Shown here: one piece after another, positions 1 to 10,052 of the stretch | How the letters are laid out: the number at the start of each line of letters is the position of its first letter | Numbering within the stretch: position 1 is the stretch's first letter | DNA from: Carpediemonas membranifera | Lineage: Eukaryota > Fornicata | Direction: 5' to 3' | Length of the DNA stretch: 64,000 bases | Assembly: GCA_019828565.1 (NCBI GenBank) | Contig: JAHDYR010000066.1 | Location: 496,001-560,000 of the forward strand | Notes under the pieces: generated by a model | Database searches by the model: none | Told to the model about the DNA's origin: nothing | The model's input: the letters and a program-made list of their open reading frames with translations, nothing else | Translations under genes and position numbers: made by a program

Positions 1-34
1 AGCCCTGCAGCGTCGCGAGGCCGTCCGGCGTCGC

Positions 35-47
35 AACTTTTTTTCAC
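35..47 (+). promoter_or_regulatory. Candidate ribosomal-protein promoter motif (RPS5 copy 1)
   Basis: AACTTTTTTTCAC lies 34 bp before the RPS5 ATG. The same motif precedes RPS5 copy 2 at 16347-16359, and an A-tract relative in the other orientation (GGGAAAAAAAGTTCC, 17849-17863) precedes RPS10. The RPS5 pair is a duplication, so independent support comes only from RPS10. Confidence 0.3.
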
Positions 48-80
48 GCAAGGCTGAGCCTTTTCTCCCCGAGAACAAGA

Positions 81-681
81 ATGGAGTCCCAGCTGCTTTT
101 CGGCAAGTGGTTTGTAGCCGTACACGTGCCAATCTTACCCCAGGAGCTTTGAGGATATCAAGTGCGAGGACCTCTCCCTTGAGGACTACATCACCATCAC
201 TCCCCTCCGTGTTCCCCACTCCGCCGGTCGCTGGAGCGCCAAGCGTTTCAAGAAGGCTTCCTGCCCCATCGTCGAGCGCCTCACCAACTCCATGATGTAC
301 CACGGCCGCAACACCGGCAAGAAGATGATGGCCATGAAGATCGTCGAGCACACCTTCGACCTCATCCACCTCTTCACCGGCGAGAACCCCCTCCAGATCC
401 TCGTCAACGCCGTCCAGAACTGCGGTGCCCGTGAGGATTCCACCCGTATCGGCCGTGGTGGTGTCGCCCGTCGCCAGGCCGTCGATGTCGCCCCCCTCCG
501 CCGCGTCAACCAGTCCCTCTTCCTCCTCTCCAACGGCGCCCGCAACGCCTCCTTCCGTAACATCAAGACCATCGCTGAGTGCCTCTGCGAGGAGCTGATC
601 GCCGCCGCCAACAACGACACCAAGTCCTACGCCCTCAAGAAGAAGGACGAGCTCGAGCGCGTCGCCGTCTCCAACCGTTAA
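81..681 (+). CDS. RPS5: Ribosomal protein S5 (uS7), copy 1, one intron
   Basis: Small-subunit ribosomal protein of the uS7 family, which contacts the decoding region and the mRNA exit. Spliced exons 81-109 and 144-681 give about 188 residues. Removing the 34-bp intron at 110-143 (GTTTGT...CCCCAG) restores the diagnostic LFGKWS start. The core motifs [57 protein letters not shown] and [14 protein letters not shown] are those of eukaryotic RPS5. The N-terminus is shorter than in animals. The reading frame is open upstream to the window edge, but ATG 81 is the first Met. The stop overlaps TAAATAAA, a likely polyadenylation signal. A second, essentially identical copy lies inverted at 15713-16313. 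Confidence 0.96.
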
Positions 682-844
682 ATAAACGCCCGGTCAAGTG
701 GCCACGCCCAATGCTTGGACTTGTCTGCGAGCCTGGTCCCGCCCAGAGCTACAGGGACCGAGACTTCAGAGACTAAATCCATGTCTACAGCTTCTTCTGG
801 TGAGCTCCGGCTGATGCAGCGTTCAAACGCCAGCGCGCAGGCTA

Positions 845-1486
845 ATGCTTGAAATGACGGACGTGATCGAATGTTGCCGCGAGGAGCAGGACATGGAGAT
901 TGAAGCCATGCAGCATATCTTCGAGTCGCAAATAGAGGTTGTGGACCAGAGTAATCTTATTCTCCGCCTTGTACCGGACTGTAACGACAAGATGTACCTA
1001 GAAGTCAAGGTATTCTACCCGCCCGAGTATCCCCTGAATGCACAGGCGGAGCTGAAGGTTTCTGAGCACAGGAGAGTATCCTCATCCTTCGTGGAACAGA
1101 TGGAGATGCTCATCGACGAGCGCGTTGTGGAGAACGCTGATTTCGGCTGCACCTACGTGTTTGCGATCCTCCAAGAGATTCTGGACGCGTTCTTCGAGCT
1201 CGCCACTGCATCGAATGGCTCTACGTATGACGAGATGATGCGGGAAGAGGCCATGAACGCTCAACTAGAGCAGAAGGAGGAGGTCGAGGAGAAGCCCGAA
1301 GAGGACATCTTCGAGCACGGAATGCTTCCTGGCGAGCCGGTGACTGACGCGATCTTCAAGCGCTGGTGGGACCAGTTTGTCAAGGAGCAGAACATAGATG
1401 TCTCTCTCGAGCCCGTGCACGCCGGGAAGACTGGCAAGCAGATATTTGAAGAGGGTGATGCGGAGGACGAGGATGAAGCCGCGTAG
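845..1486 (+). CDS. RWD-domain protein, RWDD1/Gir2-like
   Basis: 213 residues with an N-terminal RWD domain (about residues 10-125) showing the hallmark YPPEYP turn. An acidic linker follows (EEVEEKPEED), then a C-terminal block FKRWWDQFV...TGKQIFEEGDAEDED. A TGKQ(L/I)FE block before an acidic tail is characteristic of RWDD1 (yeast Gir2), which binds DRG-family GTPases and Gcn1 on the ribosome. A cytoplasmic translation-associated role follows from family membership and is not shown here. ATG 845 is used; a second in-frame ATG follows at 854. AGTAAAC, matching the Giardia-type polyadenylation signal, occurs just after the stop. Confidence 0.82.
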   Translation: MLEMTDVIECCREEQDMEIEAMQHIFESQIEVVDQSNLILRLVPDCNDKMYLEVKVFYPPEYPLNAQAELKVSEHRRVSSSFVEQMEMLIDERVVENADFGCTYVFAILQEILDAFFELATASNGSTYDEMMREEAMNAQLEQKEEVEEKPEEDIFEHGMLPGEPVTDAIFKRWWDQFVKEQNIDVSLEPVHAGKTGKQIFEEGDAEDEDEAA

Positions 1487-1565
1487 TGTACAGTAAACGG
1501 CCCGGTTATAAAATTTACTGGATCGCGCATTTTATGCGCAAGCATAGCTGCTTCGGACGAAACAA

Positions 1566-2056
1566 ATGTCTGGACCTGCAGAGATCATGACGGATACGTT
1601 CCAGGCACATACCCTGATGGATAAGGATGGGAAGCCCGTGGTACAGCATTTCGACAGAGGTTTGTTCAGGTTTTGCTGAATTCTCATATAGTCACTCGTT
1701 ATGAGCTTACATCTGTCCAGGGCTCCGATGTTATGCTTCTTGATGTGAATAGCGACCTTTATCCCCTCAAGAACGGCACCTCCTACCGAATCCGTGTTTC
1801 CAGCGTTCCCGACTTCAACACGAACAAGGACCTGGAGATCCTCCAGCAGGAGCAGAGCGCCATGGAGTACGCTATGGCTGGAACTATCTTCCGCTTCGAG
1901 ATTGCGGATGGCACTGAGGCTGACCGCGCCTGCACGGTCTATGCGTCCTTCGGCGGGCTCATCATGGAGCTCCGCAGCACCCTCAACACCCTTAACTCGT
2001 TTGCCATGGACCAGAAGGTCTACATCACGATGTATGAGGTCCAGAGACCCATTTAA
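1566..2056 (+). CDS. RPB8: RNA polymerase subunit RPB8 (ABC3), one intron
   Basis: Subunit shared by nuclear RNA polymerases I, II and III. Exons 1566-1659 and 1692-2056 join to 152 residues. The 32-bp intron at 1660-1691 (GTTTGT...CATATAG) splits a Val codon and restores FDRVTRYEL. RPB8 features seen are LLDVNSDLYPLKNG, a strand-rich centre, FRFEIADG, YASFGGLIMEL and a C-terminal VYITMYEV. Length matches the family (about 145-150). Without splicing the N-terminal 31 residues would be lost. Confidence 0.92.
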
Positions 2057-2884
2057 ATATTATTCGGACGGCGCTGTTTTGTTTTTACCAGCAATGTCTT
2101 GTTGTTGCTGGTGTGTCTGGAGCAATGAGTCCGGAGTTGACGGTCTCGCGAGCATCTCCCGATAGAACAGCATTCCGATCGTTCCAGTAGATCAGCCGGT
2201 GGCCTGTGTCTGAGGCAGTATCAGGGGTGGGGCCTTGGCTTGGACATCATCGATGAGATGAACACCGGGAGGCCGGTTGCTCTCCATCTATCTGCCTACA
2301 AGATCTCCGCGTTGTCAGATCGTCCGCATGCCATTGGTGCGATCGACACCGAGACCCTCGATGCTCAGAGGCCTCGGTTGACCCATAGTTAGACCGCTTA
2401 TCGACTTGACCTTGCCGGACAGTACCCGGGAATGATCGTGCCCACGACACTACCCTGGATATGCTATGCAAACCCGCCGTGAAGTCAATGCCCTGATAGG
2501 GCACCGGGGCAAGGCACTCAAGCCGCCCGCCATCCAGTGCTACGTCGTCCCCGGAGACCATGATCCGACTTCATCATCCAGGCATGACCCGTATTTTCTT
2601 TGATATGCCATCCCTGCAGGATGTAGACTTACAGCAGTCTTCGCCTCAACCATTCCTGACAAAACTCTGTCATAAATGATCGTGCGACGACAGACGAGAC
2701 CAGCTGATGTTACGGGCGCCGAGGGATGACCGGGAGACACTTGCCGTCTACCAGCTGGCCAGCGGGCGCACCATGCCCAAGCCAAGAATTTACGAAAATC
2801 CCCCAAGAGATGGACACGATGGACAAGGGTCAAGGAAGATTATATAAGCTGAATGGACATAAAACACACACCTAAGCTGGCCCT
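2057..2884. other. Intergenic region, no gene recognised
   Basis: About 830 bp between RPB8 and the Fanzor-like element. Open frames on the minus strand (2247-2561, 2540-2833) have no recognisable domain and no clear coding character. I see no tRNA or obvious repeat here. This is longer than usual for this genome. Confidence 0.5.
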
Positions 2885-4234
2885 CTAATCATGTTGCGCA
2901 GTGTAAGTGCCAAACTGTACCTGATCCTCGTTAACCATGTTAAGATCGACGACAATGTTATACCTCTTGAGAAGGGGAACTATCTCTCTCGCGAACTTTC
3001 GATATGGCGCGCAAGGAATGAACATACCAGCAGGCGTGGTGAATCCCGAGCTCCCGTAGAAGACTTTCAGGCGAATGGGGGTGGCGATGGGATGGTGGCG
3101 ACGCCAACCGAACTCCCGAGCCAACTGTTGGCCGCAGCGGGCGAAGTGCTTCTGGCGAAGGATGTGGTTCGCAAAGCGCACTTGGCGGAAAGACTTACGC
3201 ATTCCAGCCTCGAAAATGTCGTTCGCGTTGTCCAGCACAAACCTAATAGAGTTGTTGATACTCACTAGTCTTGTGCTCTTGAACGACGCGGCCGTCATAT
3301 CAAAGCCGAAACTTGGCGTCTTAGTGTATCCGCACTTTGGAAGGACGCCGGAGCTGGTGGAGCCATCGGGGTGCCTGATGTAATACCCTCCGATGGACCT
3401 CGCGCCCGGGTCGAACCCCATGAGGTGGGCATCAGGATCCGGCGCGGGCGGAGCATCGGCATTATTGGTCCCGAGTCGGGGGCGCTCTTTCTCCCGCCCT
3501 TTCGCTCGCTTTCGAACAGGCATGCTCGCATCATGTTGTGGCCGATAGTGGCCGAAGCCTCTCTTAATCGTCACCGCCACACAGACCCCATCGGTGCTCA
3601 GGCTGAGCAGACGGCCCATTGACCTTGGGTTGTTCTGGTATGGTTCCTCCTGCTCTTCTGTCAACGGTTTGGTGGCGTGTGGGCGTGTGGGATTAATTCC
3701 CACACGATGACAGAAGTTCCCGTTCAGTAGGCCCATCGTTTCACCGTAGGCCATGAAGCCCGGTCGGACGGGGGCCATGGGCACGATCGGCACGAGGCGA
3801 GGCTGGCGGAGCGACATCGAGTACTCCCCGTTGAAGTGGCTGATGAGGCCACTCAACTTCTCCACTCCGTCTGCAATTGCCCAGACGCAAGAGAGAATGC
3901 GTGGGGCAGCCTCGGAGACTGGGAGCCCGTCGTTCTCACCCATGTGAGCCGCCCAGAACAGCGAGGGGAGACACGCGAGGATCACAGGGTTGACCCTGCC
4001 GAGGATGGCGTGAACGCCGGCCAACTCCTGCTGGAAGAAGGCCGGAGAGCCAACACCTGCGAGAGCCTCTTCGAGTCGGGCGAGGCTGCCCTGTAGCCTG
4101 TCACGGTACGTCTTCACCGTGCGGGCGAGCCACAGCTTCACAGAGTTGGCGTATCGGGTGAACCACGCCCGGAGACTGGGACTCACTCCATACGACGATA
4201 CGATGAGCCATGAGCATGCGACGATGAACACCAT
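2885..4234 (-). CDS. Fanzor-like (TnpB-related) RuvC nuclease, C-terminally truncated
   Basis: The frame runs from 4249, but 4249 is a TTG; the first ATG is at 4234, giving about 449 residues. The order of motifs fits eukaryotic Fanzor proteins. There is a basic N-terminal half and a TDG block (about residues 214-216, SLSTDGVCVAVTIKR). RuvC-I follows as GFDPGARS with the putative catalytic Asp near 275. Then come a helical stretch (FRQVRFANHILRQKHF) and the KVFYGSSGF strand with a following Pro-rich turn (about 390-410). The last recognisable block is VVDLNMVNEDQVQ. The protein ends there, before the usual TS..C..C zinc ribbon and the last RuvC Asp, so it should lack a complete active site. 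It may be a relic, a trans-mobilised element or a regulator. The hydrophobic first 20 residues are unusual. Family assignment is by motif pattern only. Confidence 0.62.
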   Translation of the reverse strand: MVFIVACSWLIVSSYGVSPSLRAWFTRYANSVKLWLARTVKTYRDRLQGSLARLEEALAGVGSPAFFQQELAGVHAILGRVNPVILACLPSLFWAAHMGENDGLPVSEAAPRILSCVWAIADGVEKLSGLISHFNGEYSMSLRQPRLVPIVPMAPVRPGFMAYGETMGLLNGNFCHRVGINPTRPHATKPLTEEQEEPYQNNPRSMGRLLSLSTDGVCVAVTIKRGFGHYRPQHDASMPVRKRAKGREKERPRLGTNNADAPPAPDPDAHLMGFDPGARSIGGYYIRHPDGSTSSGVLPKCGYTKTPSFGFDMTAASFKSTRLVSINNSIRFVLDNANDIFEAGMRKSFRQVRFANHILRQKHFARCGQQLAREFGWRRHHPIATPIRLKVFYGSSGFTTPAGMFIPCAPYRKFAREIVPLLKRYNIVVDLNMVNEDQVQFGTYTAQHD

Positions 4235-4452
4235 TACCAGCCTATACAAGTGTAGAAGTGAATTTAATGTGGAATAGAAGACAATGAGACGACGTGTGAG
4301 CGATTGTGATGTTTGCAGCTGTGCTGACGTCCACGAAGAAGACGCTTTGTGGAAGCCCTGGAGAAGACGATCTCTCTACCGACTTAAGACGTGAGTAGGA
4401 GGGAGACAGGGCAGTGTTGCGCAGTGTAAACACATTGTTCGACCCTTCAATA
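2905..4452 (-). mobile_element. Fanzor-like element copy A, boundaries from comparison with copy B
   Basis: This 1,548-bp block recurs almost base for base at 11081-12629. The boundaries are where the two copies stop matching: left at AAGTGCCAA, right after TTCAATA. No target-site duplication or terminal inverted repeat is evident. A 14-bp sequence just at the left edge (GTTGCGCAGTGTAA, 2893-2906) also occurs inside the right end (4416-4429). The block holds one minus-strand ORF and, near its high-coordinate end, a hairpin-forming segment that also occurs alone elsewhere in the window. Confidence 0.75.
4330..4445. repeat. Hairpin-forming repeat, copy 1 (inside Fanzor-like copy A)
   Basis: A small stem TCCAC/GTGGA (4330-4353) is followed by a larger hairpin. 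GCCCTG (4355-4360) pairs with CAGGGC (4407-4412), enclosing TCTC/GAGA and CTAC/GTAG stems around the loop CGACTTAAGACGTGA. After it come TTGCGCAGTGT and GTTCGACCC (4437-4445); the latter matches the tRNA-type B-box consensus GWTCRANNC. Related copies are at 12505-12622, 28421-28503 and 38788-38903. Confidence 0.6.
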
Positions 4453-4748
4453 ATAGCACAGAACAGACTGGGCAAAACTGCGCGGACCTGAACATTTGGA
4501 CCAGGCCGGACCATGGCCACTGAGGGGTTGTCTAAGCACCGCTTCTGCGACCAGACGCTCATCTTGCCAATCTCTACCCCCACCGAGGCCTCGGATCCGG
4601 TGCGGCCATTGCGAGCATGAGCATTTATGTGATACATAGCAGCCTCACACGACGTTAGGGTGTGCTCCACTCTTGACGAGGACCTCTCTCATGACGCCTA
4701 GCTCTAATCACTTTGCACAAAAGTGCGTCGAGTCTGACTTCGCCAGTA

Positions 4749-7700
4749 ATGAGCAGTCTCTGGGCAGGAGGGCCCAGCGCTGTGTGTAACTATCTTACAT
4801 ACCCATACAATGTGCGCAGCAGATCGTTATCCCGCATCCTTCAACATGTCGAGCGAATGCGCCACTTCGAGCGCTCTCTTGGCAAGTTTCGGCTTATTTA
4901 CTTCCTATCACTCTTATCCGCGCAAATGCTGCAATTAATGCTACTATTCACCAAGCCAACGATCCTCTACGTTGTTGATTACGACTCCGTTCCGGTCCGT
5001 GCTATTCTGGCAGCCGTCGCTCTCAGCGCGCAGGCCGTCATGTTCATCTGGCTGCCCCTCGAGATCTTCGTCCTTGCCAATGTCCCCTTCGCCCGTCGTC
5101 TGCGGCACACGCTGGTCTGTCTTCTGTCCGACCTGGTCGCCCGGGGCCTCTTCTTCCCCCTCGTCAAGGCGTTCTCCACTGCATACCACTGCTCTGACGT
5201 GTTCAGCAGCAATAACTGTCCGAACACTATCAGTCGCCCGGTCGGGCTAATGGCGGGGGGTTGTCTTTTCTATATCACCATCGCCGTCGTCTTCGTCAAA
5301 TTCGGCAGCCAGAGCACGCCCTTTGTTCCAAACCGGGTCGGCGGACTGCAGTACCCCTGCATCCCGATGCATATCGCCCACACCGTCGTCCCTGGTCTTA
5401 TCCTGCACTTTGCTATGCGGGTCCGCTGCCAGGGCTCTGTTCCAGCCCGAGCAGCCATCGCGAGTCTCGCCCTCGGCATGGCTGGGGCGCAGTGCATTAT
5501 CCCCTTCTTTCTCCAGCCGCTGCTTGCCGTGGTTGACCTCGGGGTCTACGTTGCCGTCGCCATCGCTTCCCTGCTCCCCACCACCGGGCATGGCACCATC
5601 GTAGCCTGCATTCCGGGCCTCATCGTCGGCGTCATCGTCGTGGCGGGCCGGCTGGTGCTCCTTGAGGTGCGGTTCCGGGGAGTCGTGCAGCAAGTTCCCC
5701 AGCACCACCGCATGCCTGGTTCCATCCTCAAGACGGGCAACAGGATGACGGTGCCACTGCCCAAGTTCGCCACGTTCCCCGGGCTCGTCCAATATCTCTT
5801 CTACCTCAGGCAGAGACTCGACGAGAGTCAGGTGCAGTCGAGACACGCCATCGGCATGCTCCTGAGCCACGCGGCCGCCCTCAAGGACGGTACGCTGACC
5901 GGCCGCATTGTCCTGTCAATGTACCACGCGACAGTCGACCATGACGTCCCCCGGGCCCAGGACGCGGCCAGCAGGACGATGACGCTAGCCAAGCGGGGAC
6001 TGCTACACGTCAACCTGACCGGTCTGGTCATGTTCGTCAGCGTGAGGACGGCGATCGGGGGCTGCAGCAGTGTCGCAGCTGACGGCGACACCCATGCATT
6101 GCTCAGAGAAACCCAGCGCATGGCCGCGGGCGACGTCGACGAGGCCCTGAGGGCAATACACCTCTTCTGGCACAGTCTCAGCGAGGCCACACCGGACGTC
6201 AACGACCTGTACGAGCAGGTCACGCGCCTCCACCGTCTCACACGGCGGGTCGAGGCGGGGCTGCGGCCTGTCCTCGAGGTCTATCCGGACAACGTGCAGC
6301 TGCTGGAGGTGTACGTCCGGCTCACACGGGACGTGACCATGGAGCCTGACATCGCCCAGAGCATCGCCGCCCGTGTCGCAGCCCTGCGGGGCGTGGGGGC
6401 CGCGGACACCAGCTCGGAGGATCTCCCCGATGACCGGGCCGAGGCAGACGCCAGGCGGTGGCGGGGCACCCTCCGCAAGATCATGCGGCGACACGCCCAG
6501 CAGCTCCCTCGGCACAACCAGTCTATCACCCGGGTCCGTGGCCGGCTGTTGGTCATGCAGCTCGCCTTCATCGCCGTCGTCTCGGTAGTTGCCGCCGCGC
6601 TAGTCATCTTCACTGTGCGAGAGGAGCGCTTCGTCCAGTGCGGCTACGACGCCTCGCTTGCCGTTGCCGATGCCACAGGGGCATACCAGATGATCGGCCG
6701 GCTGATGCTCGAGCGGGCCAGGGAGGGTGCGGGGCTCAGCGCCGGGCTGCCGACCGTGGGTTCCGTCTACGAGCAGCTGTCGGCCTATGTCGCCGGGTTT
6801 GAGTCGGCCGTGGCGTCGTTCGCCGAGACGGTGTCGAGCGGCTTCCTCCTCAGCACGCCCGCCACCGATACTGTGTTCCAGGAGGCGTACGTCCAGTACG
6901 AGTTCGACGAGGACCTCGGCCTCTTCTACGCCGGACTCGCCAGCATCTACAACGTGACCGCTGCCCTAATTGCCCGCTTCCGGGCGGTCTCCCAGGGCTC
7001 ATGGGCCCTCTCGGACCACGCCTTCATATTCGGCAACGTCCAGTTCGCCGGTATGGGCGGGAAAGTGGCCTCCCTGCTTGGCGCGATGGCCGACCGCTTG
7101 TCGACAGAGTTGATGATCCTGATAGAGCTCCTCCTCGGGACGGCAGCCCTCGCGACCGTCTCACTCGGCGTCTTCGTCGCTGCATTCGTCATCCCAACAT
7201 TCCTCGGCGTTATGCGCGACCGGTTGGAGGGCATCAATGTCTACCTCCACCTCCCCGTGCCCGCCCGCCGTCGCATGGCCGCCGTCACCCGGCGCCGCAC
7301 GCCCGTGACGTCGCCCATTTCCCACCCCAGGGCCATCAGGTTTGCCGACGAGCCTGACCCCCGTGTGCCGGCCGTGACCCCCTTGACGGGGGCCGTGGCT
7401 GGGCGACTGACGACTTCCGACACATCCCTCTGGCCGGAAAACGAGGCTGTCGTCCAGCGGCTGCGAGGGAGGAAGCAGACGGTCGCCCGACACCTCCGGG
7501 TGCTGAACGGGCTGCTTGGCGTGGTCTTCGTCGTCGGCGGGTGCACATTCATCGGCGCCATTGTCATTTTCAGCATCGCCGCGACGGCCTTTTCCCAGAT
7601 CGAGCAGACCCACTCAACCCTCAGCAGCACGAGCTCGGAGCTGCTGCCCCTCCAGATCGCCGCTCACCAACTGACCAAGAGCACACTGCGGTTCGCCGTT

Positions 7701-10052
7701 CTCGGGGACATAGAGGCCGTCGCTGCATTCGTCGAGGCCGACCTCCTTCGGACGATGCCGTACACGTCTGCCTTTAAGCTTGCCGTGACCCAGATCATGG
7801 ACGCGACGAATGGGCTCAACGTCCTTGACCGCTACCACTCCATTGTCTGGATGATGCTGGCGCAGACAAACACGGCGGATCGTGACATATTCTGCCAGGT
7901 CTCCGGCTACGAGTACAACTACACCGCCGAGCCTGACTGGTCAGCCCAGGACGCCGAGTACGGTGCCGAGCGGCCACACGGCTGGTACTCGACCCCCGCC
8001 GAGGACGCCATGTTGAGCGCAGACCAGGCCACCAGCATCGGCCTCAGCGTGCTGACGAGCACCCCATACCGCGCCACCAAGGACGCCGTGCTGGCGAGCT
8101 TCGTGGACACTTATGGCACCGTCTCGGGCCGCGTCGGGGAGGCCCTCGCATCGTTGAAGCGGCGCGAGGGTTGGGCCACCGCAGCCTTGTCAGTAGCCGC
8201 CGTGGTGATCATATTGACACTGTTCGTCCTCGTCGCGGTCGTCGCGCTGTCTTCCTTCTTCGTCGTCCGCGTCCAGCAGCTGCGGGGCCGCATCCTAGAC
8301 ATACAGACGGAGAGGGCCGGCGTCCCGCCCGGTCCCGAGGCGGGTGGTCCCTTCCCCATCGACTCAACCGACTCGGGCCTGGGCGAGGCGGCGGCATCGA
8401 AGGCCGGCCCGGCGCTCCCCATCAGACGACTGGCGCTACACTACCAGCACGATGCTGGGACGGTGCTGAAGGTCATCGCAACAGCGGCACTATCGATGCT
8501 GGCTATGGTGGCGATGGTCGTGTTCTACTCGTCCTACCATCGTGCCCACGGCACCACGGACGTTGTCGCCTTGACCGAGCTCAGAAACGAGTTTGTCAGC
8601 ACCGAGGAGGCGATTCTCGACCAGCTATTCGAGGCTTTCGACGCCCTGTACGTGTACGTCGCCAACGGGGACGATACGTCCGCCGCACGGGTCGACGCCG
8701 CGCTCGCCTCCTTCCACACGATGCTCGACCCGGTGGAGGCCACCCTCTCCGACTCCCTCCTCGGGCTGGGCTCCGACGCCGCTGTCTGGGCGATTCACGG
8801 GTCCGCGGAGGAGCTCTGGGGCTTCTTCACGGACAACGCACTAACCGCGGCCAGGCTCGCCATGTCGGCCCACGGCACCGGGGCTGACGTCATGCCCACA
8901 GTGGCAGCGTTCACTGAGGTCTCGGCCGCCACTGTGGCCTTCCGCGTGCAGCAGGCCGCCCTCTTCCCCGGCCACCTCCGCCCTACCAACGTCACCGCTG
9001 ACCTGGGCCTGCCCGAGTCCGACCGCCGTGCCCTCGCGTGGGCCCTCATCCTCGACCGGCCCTCGGTTGCCCTGGAGAGTGCCACGGCCGCCTCACTGAC
9101 GCGTCTCTTCACCTCGGTCAGGAGGGTCCTCACCAATCGATGCGACGCCGCGTCGTCCGCCCTCACTCGCGCTGTCACCACCGCGGGGCTGGCTGCGGCC
9201 GTCGTCCCCGTGCTTGCGGTGCCGTTGGCCATGCTCGCGGCGGACACGGTCTTCCCCGAGAACACACGGCGGCATAGGATCATCCAGCAGCGGCTCCGCA
9301 CCTCCCCGACCGTCGATGCCCTGCGCCGCGTGCTCATGCTTGTCGCGCGGACAGCAGGCGAGTGGGTGCTATTCGTCGCCGTCGTGTGCGCGGCGTGCTT
9401 CATGTCCCGGGGCACCATGGCCCGCCTGACGACCGCGGGGGCGGAGCTGATGTCCCACCGCTACATGGTGGCGTCCGTCCAGGACATGGTCACGCGGCCC
9501 CACGACGCCGCCTTCTACCGCTACTGGGTCGAGAACTACATCCAGCTGGACATGGACGCTTCGGCCACACTCGAGGTCGCCCCGCCTGTGGGCTACCAGC
9601 TGGCCGAGTGGGGGCAGGTCCTTTTTCGTGGCGGCGACGTCTACTCCCCCTACCGGCAAAGCCTGCGGGCCAGGTTCCTTGATGCCTTCGTCATGGCGGA
9701 CCCGGACCTGTCCAGCGAGTGCGGGCTGGCTGACGGGCTCGACAACGAGTTCTTCGAGACGGTGCGGGACCTGGGCCTCGAGTATGACGCGATGCTGGGT
9801 GCGAGGCTGGCGGAGCTGAAGGACGCCGCCTTGTTCCGGATCCGGGCGATGCGGTACGGCGCGGTCGTCGTCACGCTGTTGCTGCTGCTCCGGTCTGGAC
9901 TGAACACACGTGTTGTCCGTCGGACGGTGCTGGCGCCGATCACTGCCGAGGACCGCGCCATCGGCAGTCTGCTGGAGATGGTGCCGCCGCAGTACATCGC
10001 CGGGCACCCACTAGTGGCCCGCTTCGTCGCATGCAGGGATGGGCAGCGTTGA
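4749..10052 (+). CDS. Giant Tmc-like (tiny macrocysts) multi-pass membrane protein 1
   Basis: 1,767 residues from the first ATG at 4749; the frame is open further upstream but only from a TTG. The N-terminal 330 residues hold about seven hydrophobic helices. A cytoplasmic helical repeat domain follows (about residues 340-560: LSHAAALKDG, IHLFWHSLSE, LRPVLEVYPDNVQLLEVYVRL). Its 'yP.n..LL..Y..l..dv' pattern is that of the TmcB/TmcC TPR-like domain of protist Tmc proteins. The rest is a series of TM pairs flanking 200-300-residue, mostly helical ectodomains, reminiscent of four-helix sensory modules. It ends with two more TM helices. A plasma-membrane sensor role is inference. A paralogue is at 32612-38525. 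AGTAAAC follows the stop. Confidence 0.68.
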   Translation: MSSLWAGGPSAVCNYLTYPYNVRSRSLSRILQHVERMRHFERSLGKFRLIYFLSLLSAQMLQLMLLFTKPTILYVVDYDSVPVRAILAAVALSAQAVMFIWLPLEIFVLANVPFARRLRHTLVCLLSDLVARGLFFPLVKAFSTAYHCSDVFSSNNCPNTISRPVGLMAGGCLFYITIAVVFVKFGSQSTPFVPNRVGGLQYPCIPMHIAHTVVPGLILHFAMRVRCQGSVPARAAIASLALGMAGAQCIIPFFLQPLLAVVDLGVYVAVAIASLLPTTGHGTIVACIPGLIVGVIVVAGRLVLLEVRFRGVVQQVPQHHRMPGSILKTGNRMTVPLPKFATFPGLVQYLFYLRQRLDESQVQSRHAIGMLLSHAAALKDGTLTGRIVLSMYHATVDHDVPRAQDAASRTMTLAKRGLLHVNLTGLVMFVSVRTAIGGCSSVAADGDTHALLRETQRMAAGDVDEALRAIHLFWHSLSEATPDVNDLYEQVTRLHRLTRRVEAGLRPVLEVYPDNVQLLEVYVRLTRDVTMEPDIAQSIAARVAALRGVGAADTSSEDLPDDRAEADARRWRGTLRKIMRRHAQQLPRHNQSITRVRGRLLVMQLAFIAVVSVVAAALVIFTVREERFVQCGYDASLAVADATGAYQMIGRLMLERAREGAGLSAGLPTVGSVYEQLSAYVAGFESAVASFAETVSSGFLLSTPATDTVFQEAYVQYEFDEDLGLFYAGLASIYNVTAALIARFRAVSQGSWALSDHAFIFGNVQFAGMGGKVASLLGAMADRLSTELMILIELLLGTAALATVSLGVFVAAFVIPTFLGVMRDRLEGINVYLHLPVPARRRMAAVTRRRTPVTSPISHPRAIRFADEPDPRVPAVTPLTGAVAGRLTTSDTSLWPENEAVVQRLRGRKQTVARHLRVLNGLLGVVFVVGGCTFIGAIVIFSIAATAFSQIEQTHSTLSSTSSELLPLQIAAHQLTKSTLRFAVLGDIEAVAAFVEADLLRTMPYTSAFKLAVTQIMDATNGLNVLDRYHSIVWMMLAQTNTADRDIFCQVSGYEYNYTAEPDWSAQDAEYGAERPHGWYSTPAEDAMLSADQATSIGLSVLTSTPYRATKDAVLASFVDTYGTVSGRVGEALASLKRREGWATAALSVAAVVIILTLFVLVAVVALSSFFVVRVQQLRGRILDIQTERAGVPPGPEAGGPFPIDSTDSGLGEAAASKAGPALPIRRLALHYQHDAGTVLKVIATAALSMLAMVAMVVFYSSYHRAHGTTDVVALTELRNEFVSTEEAILDQLFEAFDALYVYVANGDDTSAARVDAALASFHTMLDPVEATLSDSLLGLGSDAAVWAIHGSAEELWGFFTDNALTAARLAMSAHGTGADVMPTVAAFTEVSAATVAFRVQQAALFPGHLRPTNVTADLGLPESDRRALAWALILDRPSVALESATAASLTRLFTSVRRVLTNRCDAASSALTRAVTTAGLAAAVVPVLAVPLAMLAADTVFPENTRRHRIIQQRLRTSPTVDALRRVLMLVARTAGEWVLFVAVVCAACFMSRGTMARLTTAGAELMSHRYMVASVQDMVTRPHDAAFYRYWVENYIQLDMDASATLEVAPPVGYQLAEWGQVLFRGGDVYSPYRQSLRARFLDAFVMADPDLSSECGLADGLDNEFFETVRDLGLEYDAMLGARLAELKDAALFRIRAMRYGAVVVTLLLLLRSGLNTRVVRRTVLAPITAEDRAIGSLLEMVPPQYIAGHPLVARFVACRDGQR

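Noticed and set aside
2247-2833. Two overlapping minus-strand ORFs between RPB8 and the mobile element
   Set aside because: No domain, atypical composition and no convincing start; probably chance.
4437-4445. Intact tRNA gene at the hairpin repeat
   Set aside because: There is a B-box match, but the A-box-like TTGCGCAGTGT is too close and no cloverleaf can be drawn. I keep it only as a possible tRNA-derived signal.
4242-4670. Minus-strand ORF upstream of the Fanzor-like ORF, also partly present in copy B
   Set aside because: It overlaps the conserved hairpin, its length differs between copies, and it extends past the shared block into unique DNA. The hairpin structure explains the conservation better.
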